A stretch of DNA of 64,000 nt, from assembly GCF_024868665.1 (NCBI RefSeq), contig NW_026634370.1:1-64000 (forward strand). Reading direction: 5' to 3'. Origin of the DNA: Triplophysa rosa (Eukaryota; Chordata; Actinopteri; Cypriniformes; Nemacheilidae). Under the pieces are notes generated by a model that was not told where the DNA came from, ran no database searches, and saw nothing but the letters and a program-made list of their open reading frames with translations. This document shows, piece after piece, positions 14,301-26,300 of this stretch. Position 1 is the stretch's first letter. Each line of letters starts with the position of its first letter. The position numbers and the translations under genes were made by a program.

Positions 14301-17300
14301 CACCAATTGCCTTAAATTTTTGAGTTAAATCAAATTAGCTTTATGAGTCAATTGAACTTAAATATATTGAACTTTGTTGTAAAATACAACTAGACTTTTT
14401 TAAAGTCAGTTCAATATAATTTAAGTTTAATGGATTCATGAAGCTAATTTGATTTAACTCAAAAATTTAATGAAGCTTTTTGACTTAAGTTCCCTTTCTG
14501 TCGGTCTCTCGACGTTGTGTCGAGCCGACAGATGGGGTTCGTCCTTGAGAACCAATCGCTACCGACTACTTAGAAAAGGCCAATGAAATTTGCATGCCGG
14601 ACTCCGCCCCCAGATATCCGGGTATAAAAGGGAGACGGCGTGCCTCATTCATTCATCTTTTGTTCTTCGGAGCCTTCGCTCATGAATTGCAGACCTTCGC
14701 TACTACTTAGCAACACAGACTGTCGGTTCTACAACGTGGTGCAGCGGACTGTCCTTTCCTGCGGCGACTTCCCCTAGGCGTCTCGGCGGTTCCAGAAGTG
14801 TTCGAGTTTTTTCTCTAAAAGAGCAAATTTCTCCAGCTTGGCATGTCCTGCTGTTCTCGTGGGTGCAACACACTCATCGAGGAGGGGGACGGACACGAGG
14901 TCTGCTTCCAGTATGCTGGAGTAGCCCTTGTGGATACGTCCTGCCCGCACTGCGGGCAGTTGACGATTCAGACGTTGTGCCACGGGTGGCTGTGTTCCCA
15001 CGGGACTCAGCCACCACCTCGTCTGCTTCCCGTTCCATGACAGCAGTGGCTACGGCGAGCAGCGAGGGTGATATGAGGATTACTGTGAGCGCTAATCCAT
15101 CAGCCACCGGCTCACAGACCGTTCGCACCTCGTCTCGCTTGTCTGACTGTTCCCCATGAGACGGTCCCACCGTCTAGTTCCTAAACCACGTATTCGGAAA
15201 CGGTGCGTGATGATGAGATGTCCGTTGCAGCATCGGAGGGTGACTTACTGGCATCAGACTCAAACAATTCCTCGGAGCTCCCTCCCTCGGGGGGTCGAGC
15301 CCAGGAAGAAGCAGACGTCGAGATGTCAGCCATGCTTTCCCAGGCTGCCGGCATTGGGTTGCAGTGCACCGCACTGCCTCTCCCTACGCTCGCGGCTGGA
15401 TACATGGTACCTCGGGTTTGAGAGCGGCTCCAAGCCGCACTCGCCCCCAGTGCCGTGTTTTCCCGGAAGTGCATGAGGAACTTAGTATGACCTGGAATGC
15501 CCCCTTTCGGCGCGTGCACGTCAACTAGTTCCATCGCCCTTTCTTCCCTCGATGGTGGGGCAGCTAGAGGATACGTCGATGTCCCCCAGGGGCTCGACCT
15601 AGACTCCTGTCCAAAGCATGTAGGTTTTTCGGCATCTTAGGTGTCGAGAGCTTACTCTGCTGCGGGCCAAGCTGTCCCCTCTCTCCATGCTATGGCCAAA
15701 GAGTTTTCTCTCTCTCTGGGTGTTTATCACAGCCACTCTCACCCTCTACACCATGGTGTTCGGCAACTCAACGTTGAGGCGAGACCCAATGTCGAGGATA
15801 ATCATCAGCCTAAGCACTCTCAATCGATGGTGCCTTGTGCTACATCATCGCCAGGCAGATAAAACAGCAGAGCCGATCTCCTCTCCGGGCCAGGGTGGCG
15901 TTCGCTCACGGCAGCTAACACGACTCGCCTGATGCCTCCTCCTGTGGAGTCCGCAGGTGAGCAGATCCCTGCGAGCCACACATATCCCAGGTGACCTGAA
16001 CTAGACGGCCGTTGCGCTCTCTCGTCAGTTGACACCTCGCGGAGAGTGGCGACTCCACCCCCGCACAGTCCAGCTCATTGGGTACAGTTCGGGCAGACCT
16101 GTTCGCCTCCCTGGACACCACCCATTGCCCGCTAGGGTACTCCCGTCCGAGGCCCCCCTCGGCAAGGATACTCTAGTGCACAGCTGGCCGTGGGACAGGC
16201 GGAAGTACGCCTTCCCCCGAGTGAGCCTCAAGTGTACTAGTTGCGCCATACTGGCCCAACCGGACTTGGTTCTCGGAGCTAATGCTCTTGACGACAGCTC
16301 CCCCCTGGCCGATTCCCCTGAAGAAGGACCTTCTTTCCCAGGGGAAGGGCACGTTATGGCATCCCAGGCCAGACCTCTGGAACCTCCATGTCTGGCCCCT
16401 GGACGGGACGAGGAAATCCTGAGTGGCCTACCCCCTGCGGCGGTTAAGACCATCACTCAGGCTAGGGCCCAGGCCACTAGGCGACTAAACGCCTGTAAGT
16501 GGTGCCTCTTCTCATCCTGGTGCTCTTCTCGAAGAGAAGACCTGCGGAGTTGCTCGATCGGGAACGTGCTGTCCTTCCAGAGACTCGAGAGTAATCTCTC
16601 CCCTTCCACACTGAACGTGTATGTAGCCGCTATAGCCGCTCATCACGACTCAGTTGCTGGTAAGTCTCTAGGACAGCACAACCTGATCATTTGGTTCCTA
16701 AGGAGCGTGGGAAGGCTACCGCCTCACCCGTGCTCCGTACCCTCTTGCGACCTTGATGCGGTCCTGGAGCCCCTCGGAGATGCTGCTCTTTCTCTCCTCA
16801 CGATGAAGACGGCTCTCCGGATGGCGCTCAAGAGGGTAGCGGACCTACAAGCATTCTCCGTGTCCACAGATTGCCTAGAACTCGGGCCCGGTGATTCTCA
16901 CGCTATCCTGAGACCCCGGCCCGGCTACGTGCCCAAAGTTCCCACCCCTCCCCCCTGACACCAGGTGGTGAACTTACACGCCCTCCCCATCAGAGAGGAA
17001 GACCCAACCCCATCCATGTTGTGTCCAGTACGCGCATTACGCCTCTGCTTGGACCGCACGCAGAGCCGCAGGAGCTCTGAGCAGCTCTTTGTCTGTTTTG
17101 GAGATCAGCAGGGAGGGCTGTCTCAAACAGAGATTGGCGCACTGGATCATGGACGCCATCACTACAGCGTACCTGTCCTAAGTTTGCCCGCGCCCACTGG
17201 GTGAGAGCTCTCTCCACACGGAGTATAGCCTCCTCGTGGGCACTGGCTCGAGGCGCCTCTCTGGCAGACATCTGCAGAGCTGCGGGTTGGGCTACACCCA

Positions 17301-20300
17301 TCACCTTCGCGAGGTCCTACAGCCTCCGCGTAAAACCGGTATTGGCTCGAGTCTTGCAGGCATCAGGCAAGACCGGCGGCCGGTAGGGTGTTCGCTTATG
17401 ACAGTACCTTCCCCCCCTTTCTTCTAGGGGGGTCGGCGTACTAAACTAGCCTCCTTTCTTCCCCCACTGGGTGAAGAACAGGTACTCCATCCATCACTAA
17501 GCAAGCACCTCCTGCGGGCGGGCTTGGCAGAGCAGCCTTGCCCCTTAGGCTGGGTACAACCGAGTTATCCACAACATAGCTCTAACCGGACCTAGTGCTA
17601 CCGGACGTTGTAACCCCCCAGCAGGGCGGTTCCGTCTGATGTATCCACATGATTGGTTCCCACCTTGGTAACCCATGACCTTCCCTAGGTGGAACTACAC
17701 CTTGCGGTTAACTCCTTCAGTCCGCACTTTCCTCCCATGAGTTCTCCCCTAATGGTGAGACCATGTTGGTATCTCCACTAAACTCCTCCCTGCGGTAGGA
17801 AATGGTCTCTGTAGCGCATCCCCCATTTGAGGAAGTAATGCTTACCCAGTGGCCTTACGGTACCGGGCGGCTTCTCGCTGTTAGAGAAACAAGGCCGCCT
17901 GTGAGGCCGAAGGCAGGGGCCTTCCCACCTTTCAAGAAAAGCTCTGGGACCCCCTACCTACCCACTGGTAGGTTACAATTTTGTGGTAGCGCTCACGACT
18001 GACACGCCCAGGCCAGTCACCGTCGCTTCGCTAGAGATTGTGACAGGGCACAGTGTTGTGGCGTTTTCCATAGGAACCCCATCTGTCGGCTCGACACAAC
18101 GTCGAGAGACCGACAGAAAGGGAACGTCTTGGTTATGGATGTAACCTCAGTTCCCTGATGGAGGGAACGAGACGTTGTGTCCTTCTTGCCACAACATGTG
18201 CTGCCCACTGCAGCAGTCGTGAGAGGTCTCAGGCTCCTCAGAACAAAGGTGACTGAATGAGGCATACCGTCTCCCTTTTATACCCGGATATCCGGGGGCG
18301 GAGTCTGGCATGCAAATTTCATTCGCCAATTTCATTGGCCTTTTCTAAGTAGTCGGAAGCGATTGGTTCTCAAGGACGAACCCCATCTGTCGGCTCGACA
18401 CAACGTCTCGTTCCCTCCATCAGGGAACTGAGGTTACATCCATAACCAAGACGTTTTTAAGTTGTTGTTTTTTTTTTACGTTGAACCATGCAGCATTTTA
18501 CATCAGTGGTTCTCAAACTGGGGGCCCCAAGAGGAATCCAAAGATCCTGTTGCATTTTATGTAATATAGAAATGTATCATAAATGTTATGTAATCAAACC
18601 AAAAGAACTGATGTTACAGCATTGTCTAACTGAATATATTTTTGGTTTAATAAGAATTCTAAATTTAAGATTGTAAGCCTTTATTTGGGGGGCGCAAAGC
18701 GATGCACCGTACAGAAAGGGGGCCTTACAACGAAAAAAGTTTGAGAACCACTGCTTTACATCACCCAAAGAGGTCTACTATATGGCTCCAGACGACTTGG
18801 AATGTAGTCTGCATTTATGATATATGAATTCATTTATTTATTATGATTTTTTATACTGTTTTGCTACTGTTTAGTGTTTGATTTACTTTCATTATATGAA
18901 AAAAGCAGGGTGATCTTCAGAAATTCATACAGGTTTGGCACAACATTGAGGTGAGTAGGAGACAACAGAATGTTTTACATTTGGATAATATATTTCTATA
19001 AAAAGGTCACTGAAATAAAAAAAGGTGGCCAAATACCTTGGTAGCCAGAGCCTCTGCATTTTCCCGGCAGGATTTCTCAATCTCCAGCTGGGTCGTTAGT
19101 ACGTTTACCTCCTCAATGACCATTTGGGAAACTACACAAAGCAATAACATGCAATATTGGGTAAATGCACAGAAGATTGTCTACCTGCAGGGTGTTAAAT
19201 ATGCATATTTCAAATATAAGCATCAGTAATATATACTGTAAGCTGCTCTCGTGGCAGTAATGGTGGGAGTACTATCATGTTGTTCATTCATATTACAGTT
19301 CTTCCTGTATTAAACATTACACCACCTCCTACACAGTTTAGTGAGGGAATCTGTCAACTTGTGATACCCTGCTATTACATGCATGACATGTACTGTACTT
19401 TAACGAAAGAAGCAGGGTTGTATCATTCAGTAATGCAGAAATAAGACAAACAATTTGATTACAAACATGACTATATAAATGACTGTATTATGATGATAAA
19501 ATGGGGCTTCAGGATCAGTGACACGGTGAGTTTAATGAGATGGGAAGTAATCGGTTACATGTTCACAATGGGAACCATTTCCCATCCATTTGGGCCCCAT
19601 TCATTCCTGTTGTTCAAAAGCACCAGGACAGAAACTCTAGACACCACACTGGTCTCTCAAATAGAGGATTGGATGTCAGAGCCCCTAATGTCAAAGTGTC
19701 TGATACACAAGTCACTTCAGTTTAGTGCACTGCACTATTTCTAAATAGTACGCTTGTAACTATTCTTTGATTGAATGTCAGATAAACACACTGTCTGGAG
19801 ATTAAAAGCATGTGTGAATGTGACAAAATTTCCATTATTTGTGCCTTTTGAGAAATTGAACGAAGGGAGCATTTCTCCATAAAAGGCTGTTGAATTATGC
19901 AGGAACAATGCTTCTCTCAGCATGCAGTCATGGTGGAGTATGTAGTCAGCTTACCCTAAAGCCCATTCCTAAAATGAATATTCCCACTCATTTTAATTTT
20001 TTGTACTAACACTACAATGTGAAAATGGAAACTGGATTTCATCAATCCACAACCTAATTTTGAACCTGTATGGGAGCGTTCCTTGAAACACACTGTGATA
20101 TACTTTAAGAGTTACCTATTGGACACAGTAATAAAAGTAAGCACGTGAAATGCATCTTTATTCTGAGTAATAGCAAAAGAAAACTGAAAGAATGAAGTAG
20201 TAAGAAGATACATCGTGTTAATAAGGCAAACTTAGACCGAAGCATGAATTTCCGAAAAGTGGTCTATTGCAGTTTAGACTAATTTAGCTATCTATTTTAT

Positions 20301-23300
20301 TCAAGACTGGTCATAACTGTCAAAGTTATGATTTAAAAATAAAACCCAAAAAGGGATTGTTCACCCAAAAATGAAAATTCTGTCATCATTTACTCACCCT
20401 CTTGTCATTTCAAACCTATATGACTTTCTTTCTTCCGCAGAAGACAAAAGAAGATATTTTGAAGAAAGTTGGTAACTGAACAGCACCGGCCCCTTATTCA
20501 TCTCTATTGTATGGACACAATACCAAGGCAAGTGAATGGGGGCCGGTGCTGTTCAGTTACCAACTTTCTTCAAAATATCTTCTTTTGTCTTCTGCGGAAG
20601 AAAGTCATAAAAAGGTTTGAAATGACAAGAGGGTGAGTAAATGATGACAGAATTTAAATTTTTGGGTGAACTATTACTTTAACTAACTGCTAGTTGGTCA
20701 GTTCTTAGACCCAGTCTTAACTTAGTGAATGTTTATGTAACTGGCCTCCGGCTTGGTGCAAGTTTAACTGGTGGACCGGTGTAGCCTTTATGATGAAGCT
20801 GACATAGCAAAAGAGGCTTGCTAAGTATAGGAAAGTCTCTAAATTTATAAATTGACAAAATCACATTACCAGATAATCCAAATTCAGGAGGATTAAGATG
20901 CTAAATATGTAATTACATCAATTGTTAAATACGCAGTACAGAGCCAAAAAACAATGCAAAAGAAGAGTGTCTAAACATAGTGAGGTTCACTAACCCTCAC
21001 AGATTATCAGAGCTCTTGTTTTATCATCTAATTTGTAACCAAAATCTTAAACAGGATTCATCAAATTGTCTAAATGGGAGGTAGTCTCAGTGATTTAAAG
21101 GTCCAGTGTATGAAATTTAGCGGCATCTAGTGGTGAGGTTGCGAATTGCAACCAATGGCTCACTCCACCTCTCCCTTCAGAAGCACTACGGTGGCTGACA
21201 CAGGACTAAGACGTCGTCACGTTTTCACTTCTTTGCGAATGAAATAACGTATTTATGAAACACGCTCTGTAGAGTTGTTTGTCCGTTTAGGGCTACTGTA
21301 GAAACAACATGGCAAAATCCATGTAAGGGGACCCGCGGTGTATGTAGATAGAAATAGCTCATTCTAAGGTAACAAAAACATAACTCACCATTATGTAAGG
21401 TCATTATACACCTCTGAAGACATAGTTATGTATATTATATTGCATTTTTGTCAATAGATCCTCCAAAAAAATGACACATTGGACCTTTAAGAGAGACTTT
21501 ACATTGGTATTATAATCATATTGACATCTGACCTATCAGTATAGTGAAAACCTTTGGTAAAAATATTGATATTCTTATCGCAGTGTTGACATTTGCATGG
21601 AATTGCCTGTATGTTTAAGTATTATAATTATAAAGGAAAAACAAAACAAAATGAACAGAATAAACATGCGGATGAGTCTGTCTGTGCACATGCTGCCCAT
21701 GAAAATAAAGCAGGACAATAAAAAGGGGTGTGGCTCCCTCCCTCATCTGCTCAACTCATCTGGCTTGTAATGATTGACTGGCAGAGCTCTGCTTCTGGCC
21801 TTTTCTTCTGTCTCTACATTCTAGGTCAGCAACTACTCTGCGCTTAATGCTGCATGAGCAAAAAATACGGCTCTGCAGAATCAGGTAGACAGAGACAAAA
21901 CCTTGAAGTAACCCAGAGCATCCCGGACAGGCAGGAAACAGCTTCAAACGAGCATTTTATCTGCCACTTCGACGCAATGTTAGTCTAGCATTAGTCTAAA
22001 GCACTTCCATCGCAATTTTGATCACGGCGATTAAGCTCTTTTAATAAATCGTAACAGTGCAAGTTTAATCACCCGGCAATTTTGGTTTCAACTCAAGTAC
22101 TAATTGCGTCTGTGTTTGCAACCCATAATCTAGTTCAATCCAAAGGCGGATGTACAGACTATTAAAATATACTCAGAGGGAAAAGCATTCATTTTTTAAA
22201 TCAAATATATACTTTATATACAAAAATATATAGGCTCTTTCTACAGTCCTTAGGATATGTAAAACATAGGGGTAAATAAGCTGAGTAATGAAGATGGTGG
22301 CTTAATACACAGTGTGTGTTTTAATTTGCATAAGTGCAGAGGCGATTCTTAATGAAACTCATTCTGGTGTCCCAAAAAGGAGGTGGGAGACAGATGCTCT
22401 CCCAGACACAGACCCCGTGCCTCCCAGATACTCAACAGCAGCGCCCCTGCAGCAGCCAATCGTCAAATAGAACATCGACCAATCACGTGCGACCAGCACA
22501 AGACTATTGTCCTGTATGTCAGCAACTAGGCCAAACTAGTGACATTTGCTGTGTCATGGTAATTGTAGCAAAAATGTGAATACACAGACCGCCTTTTACA
22601 TACAAAAACACAATCGAGTGGTGCACAGATCTAATGGCTGACAAGGTAAATATGAAAATAAATATTGTGTGAATTAGGTTTGGCCATGCATTTAGTTATT
22701 TCTGCAATTCATATTAAATATAGCACAACTAATGCACATTCGGAGTGACCTGGATTTCAGAAATGATATGAGAGCGCATGAGGTGTTTGTAATAAACTAC
22801 AATAAAAAGGCTGAAAGGCATTAGCCATTTTCTACTGATAAATAATTCATTATTGGTGATTTTTAATAATTTAGTGATATAACAAGACAGCAATGAGAGC
22901 TGAATTCAGTGTGGTCTACAGTCTCTCCCTAGGGAGTGTCTGAAAATTTCATGACACCAATATAAAGGACAGCAGGCATTTCATAAAAGCAGCCAGAAAC
23001 ATTATACTCTACAATGTTAAACCACTCCAAATATAAAAATAACGAGTTAGAAGCCAAAAAAATATGTAATGTGTTTCTAGGTAAATACTGTACATGCCCT
23101 CGTATCCTATGAGTCTTTACACACTTTAAAACAGTAAATGATGAATTTAAGAGGAAAAACCACATGATACTTAGATTTACTTGAAAAATAAATTCACATC
23201 TACATATCAGTTCACATACGAACATATAAAACATACAGACAATACAGACGTCCGTACACATCGAGCCATTAAAAGAACGACATACAACAAAACAGTAAAG

Positions 23301-26300
23301 ACTCGAGTTATCATTCCTTAGAGCAAAAATCAACCAAATCTACAAAAATACTATTCCTGGGTCGTACAAATATTTTTACTTTATAATTCTCTCAACACAC
23401 TCAAAGTTGGATCTCCATTCCGAAAAACTCTAAGTTCAATATAGCAATTCAATATAAGTAAATGTGCTGCTGCATATAAGTCAAAACTTGTAAAAGGAGG
23501 CTATGTTCTTGCTATTGCAAACATGAATTAGCATTTTCTCACCTCAGTTTCCAGATTCGTTTCCTAAGGCTGGCAACTGCTGGAGTGTTGTCAGAGTGCT
23601 AACAAATTAGTAACTGCAGTCGGGTTTCCTTACATATCACAAAGTGGAAGCAGGGAAGGTCATGTTAACACTAACGCACCTCCATGGTTGGCTCCCAGTA
23701 GCCATGGAGACTGGAGTACCTGCTAACACCTAGGAATAATGGACCATTCAGAAGGCCCCTAATGTCATGATGATATGGGTGAGTGATGCGATAGGAAATG
23801 AGATAATACAATCCAAAACTTCAGTTTAGTGGGATGAACCAAGTGAGGTCATCTTCAACTCTTTGTATACGTATGTAAAAAGGTGATGTGTTTAGTTCAC
23901 GGGGGTGCGTTTTTTAGTACTAACATAAAACTGTTAATTAAATAAATAAATAATGCTGTCTGCACATTTGTGATCTTTGTAGACATCAGAAAATGGGTGA
24001 ATTTGCTGCCGTTCCACTAAAGCCATACAAGACCATTTACATTTACGCATTTGGCAGATGCTTTAAGCAACTTATATTGCATTATCCTACACATTTGTTT
24101 CTAAGTATGTGCAATCCCCTGGGATCAAACCCACGACCTTGGCGTTGTTAGCGCCATTCTCTTACCACTGTGCTACAGGGAGACCACACATAAAACAGAA
24201 TCTACTGTGGACACTGTGCATTCACAGGAGAATCCCATAAAATCACAATAGTTAGTGATGACTTCAGCGATGATGAATTTACCTCGTTTAATGTGCTTGA
24301 GTTGCCTTTCAGCTTCATCTCTCTCTGCTGTCAGTCTCTGGCACTAAAGAACAAAAAAGATGTCAACATATCAGACGGATAAAAACAAGACTCGAGTGTT
24401 CCGTTTAGAGGACCCAATCACATATCAAATGTACTATATTGTAACCTTTCATAACATGTATAAAATTCATATAGGCTGAAATATTTAGGCCTGTTTGTCA
24501 TTCTGAATCGTTGCGTGGACCAAAACTTGTTGTACTCCTAAGCCAATTTAGAGTGGACTATATGTAAGGAAGAAAATGCTTGTGTTGACAGTCATGTATT
24601 GATTTTCCGGTAACACTTTACATTAAGGTACCCTTTATAAAGCATTTATAAATGTGTTCATTAATGATTAAGAAGTCATCTACAAATGCATTATAAAGCA
24701 GTTACAACTGCATGAATAAAAAGGGGGATTCTAGTGAAATTCCTGCCAAATAGTAAGCCATTTTAACGCACATGTTAAAAATGCTTAATAAATGTATTTA
24801 GTTATTATTTATTTTACTCGAAAGCAGATTCATTATTATCTTGATGTTGTTTGCAAAATAGGCTGTCAGACTGGAGAATGTAGGGTGTTATGGTGTTTTT
24901 TCTTATTATTGTATATTTCATTTTCACAGGTTACTAACGTTCATGACTTATTAATAAATGGTATACAGGTAATCACTTTACAATAAGGTGCATTCTCACA
25001 GGTCACTAATGTTCATAACTCATTAATAAATGGTTCACATGAATCCACTATATTAAGGCCACTTTCATGGTTTGCTAACATTTATAACTCATAACATTTA
25101 TAAGTTAGGTGTTTTGAAGTTGTGAATGAATACTTCACAGGCATCCACTTTTCTTTAAAGTGCACTTTCATGGGCTGTCAATACCTCTAAATATATGACT
25201 CACATCAGAGATGTAGCCTTGTGAGCCAGCATTCTGTTCCTACAATAAATAATAAATAAATGTATTCTGATTTTGATTAACTATTGGAAGTAATTGAATC
25301 ATTAATAAAACATCGTAAACAAACAAGTTAGTCACCCTTTGTATATTTAGTGTTAAAAAGTGATAAAAAAGTTTGATGAATGTATCTTGGTAAGCAAGAA
25401 AAAACGGCTTTGGATAAGCATCACGATCTGAAGACATTCTGGAGGGCACCGTAAGACATTCAGAATAGGATCAGGTAAGCAACAGGGTTTGAAAAGTGAC
25501 AATAATAAGAAAAACCAAGATAACACCCTACATTCTCCAGTCTGACAGCCTATTTTGCAAACAACATCAAGATAATAATGAATCTGCTTGCGAGTCAAAT
25601 AAATAATGAATAAATACATTTATTAAGCATTTATAACATGTGAGTTAAAATGGCTCACCATTTGGCAGGTATTTCGTTAGAATCCCCCTTTTTATTCATG
25701 CCGTTATAACTGCTTTATAATGCATTTGTAAACAACTTATTAATTATTAATGAACACATTTATAAATGCTTTACAAAGGGTACCTTAATGTGAAGTGTTA
25801 CCGATTTTCCTTGGACCCACAAAATAAAATGTCTTAGACTCTGTAGCTCAATTGGTAGTGCATTGTGTTAGCATTACAAAAGTCACGGGTTCGATCCCGA
25901 GGAAACACACTGACAAAATGTATACCTTGAATGCACCGTGCATAAATGTAGAATAAATTACTTCCACGTCATGCTATAGCACAAAAAAAATCATAAAAAG
26001 TTTATTAAAATAAATTTAATTCAAGAATTTAATCTGAATAACATTGAAATATTATTTTTTTATAACATTTTATAACATTATTTCAATTATAACATTGAAA
26101 TAATATTTAAACATCGACAGTCAAGGACGATTAAGAAGGCGTGATGCATCTGCAACCAACGAGAGTGAATGTAATTTTAAAAAATCTTTCATTTATGGTC
26201 ATTGATTGCATGATCTGTTTATACTCTCATCCGAAATACAAAAGATGCTCAGACGCTGTCAGATGAAATGGGTGTCACTGTCAACCTTCGAATGAATGAA

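Larger units (their letters stand above)
14489..18455 (+). mobile_element. DIRS-type tyrosine-recombinase retrotransposon, internally deleted
   Basis: The element has inverted terminal repeats (14489-14656 and about 18255-18455), each carrying a TATAAAA promoter-like box (14623-14629; reverse at 18276-18282). An internal complementary region at 18077-18181 joins the reverse complements of both outer ends through a shared AAC trinucleotide. That circle-junction layout defines DIRS elements. Coding remnants run in order: Gag-like (14843-15720), the end of an RNase H-like region (about 16050-16420), and the tyrosine recombinase (16440-17386). The reverse transcriptase core is missing, so it is about 4 kb rather than the usual 5-6 kb. 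No target duplication is seen, as expected for the class. Confidence 0.9.

Noticed and set aside
15156..15534. Several overlapping frames at 15.1-15.5 kb as separate genes
   Set aside because: They are shadows of the decayed DIRS Gag-like region.
22334..23333. Candidate genes at 22.3-23.3 kb
   Set aside because: The frames are short with no recognisable domain or splice context, and lie in a shootin intron.
25836..25910. Functional tRNA gene
   Set aside because: A- and B-box sequences are present, but the acceptor and anticodon stems pair poorly and the sequence resembles SINE heads.
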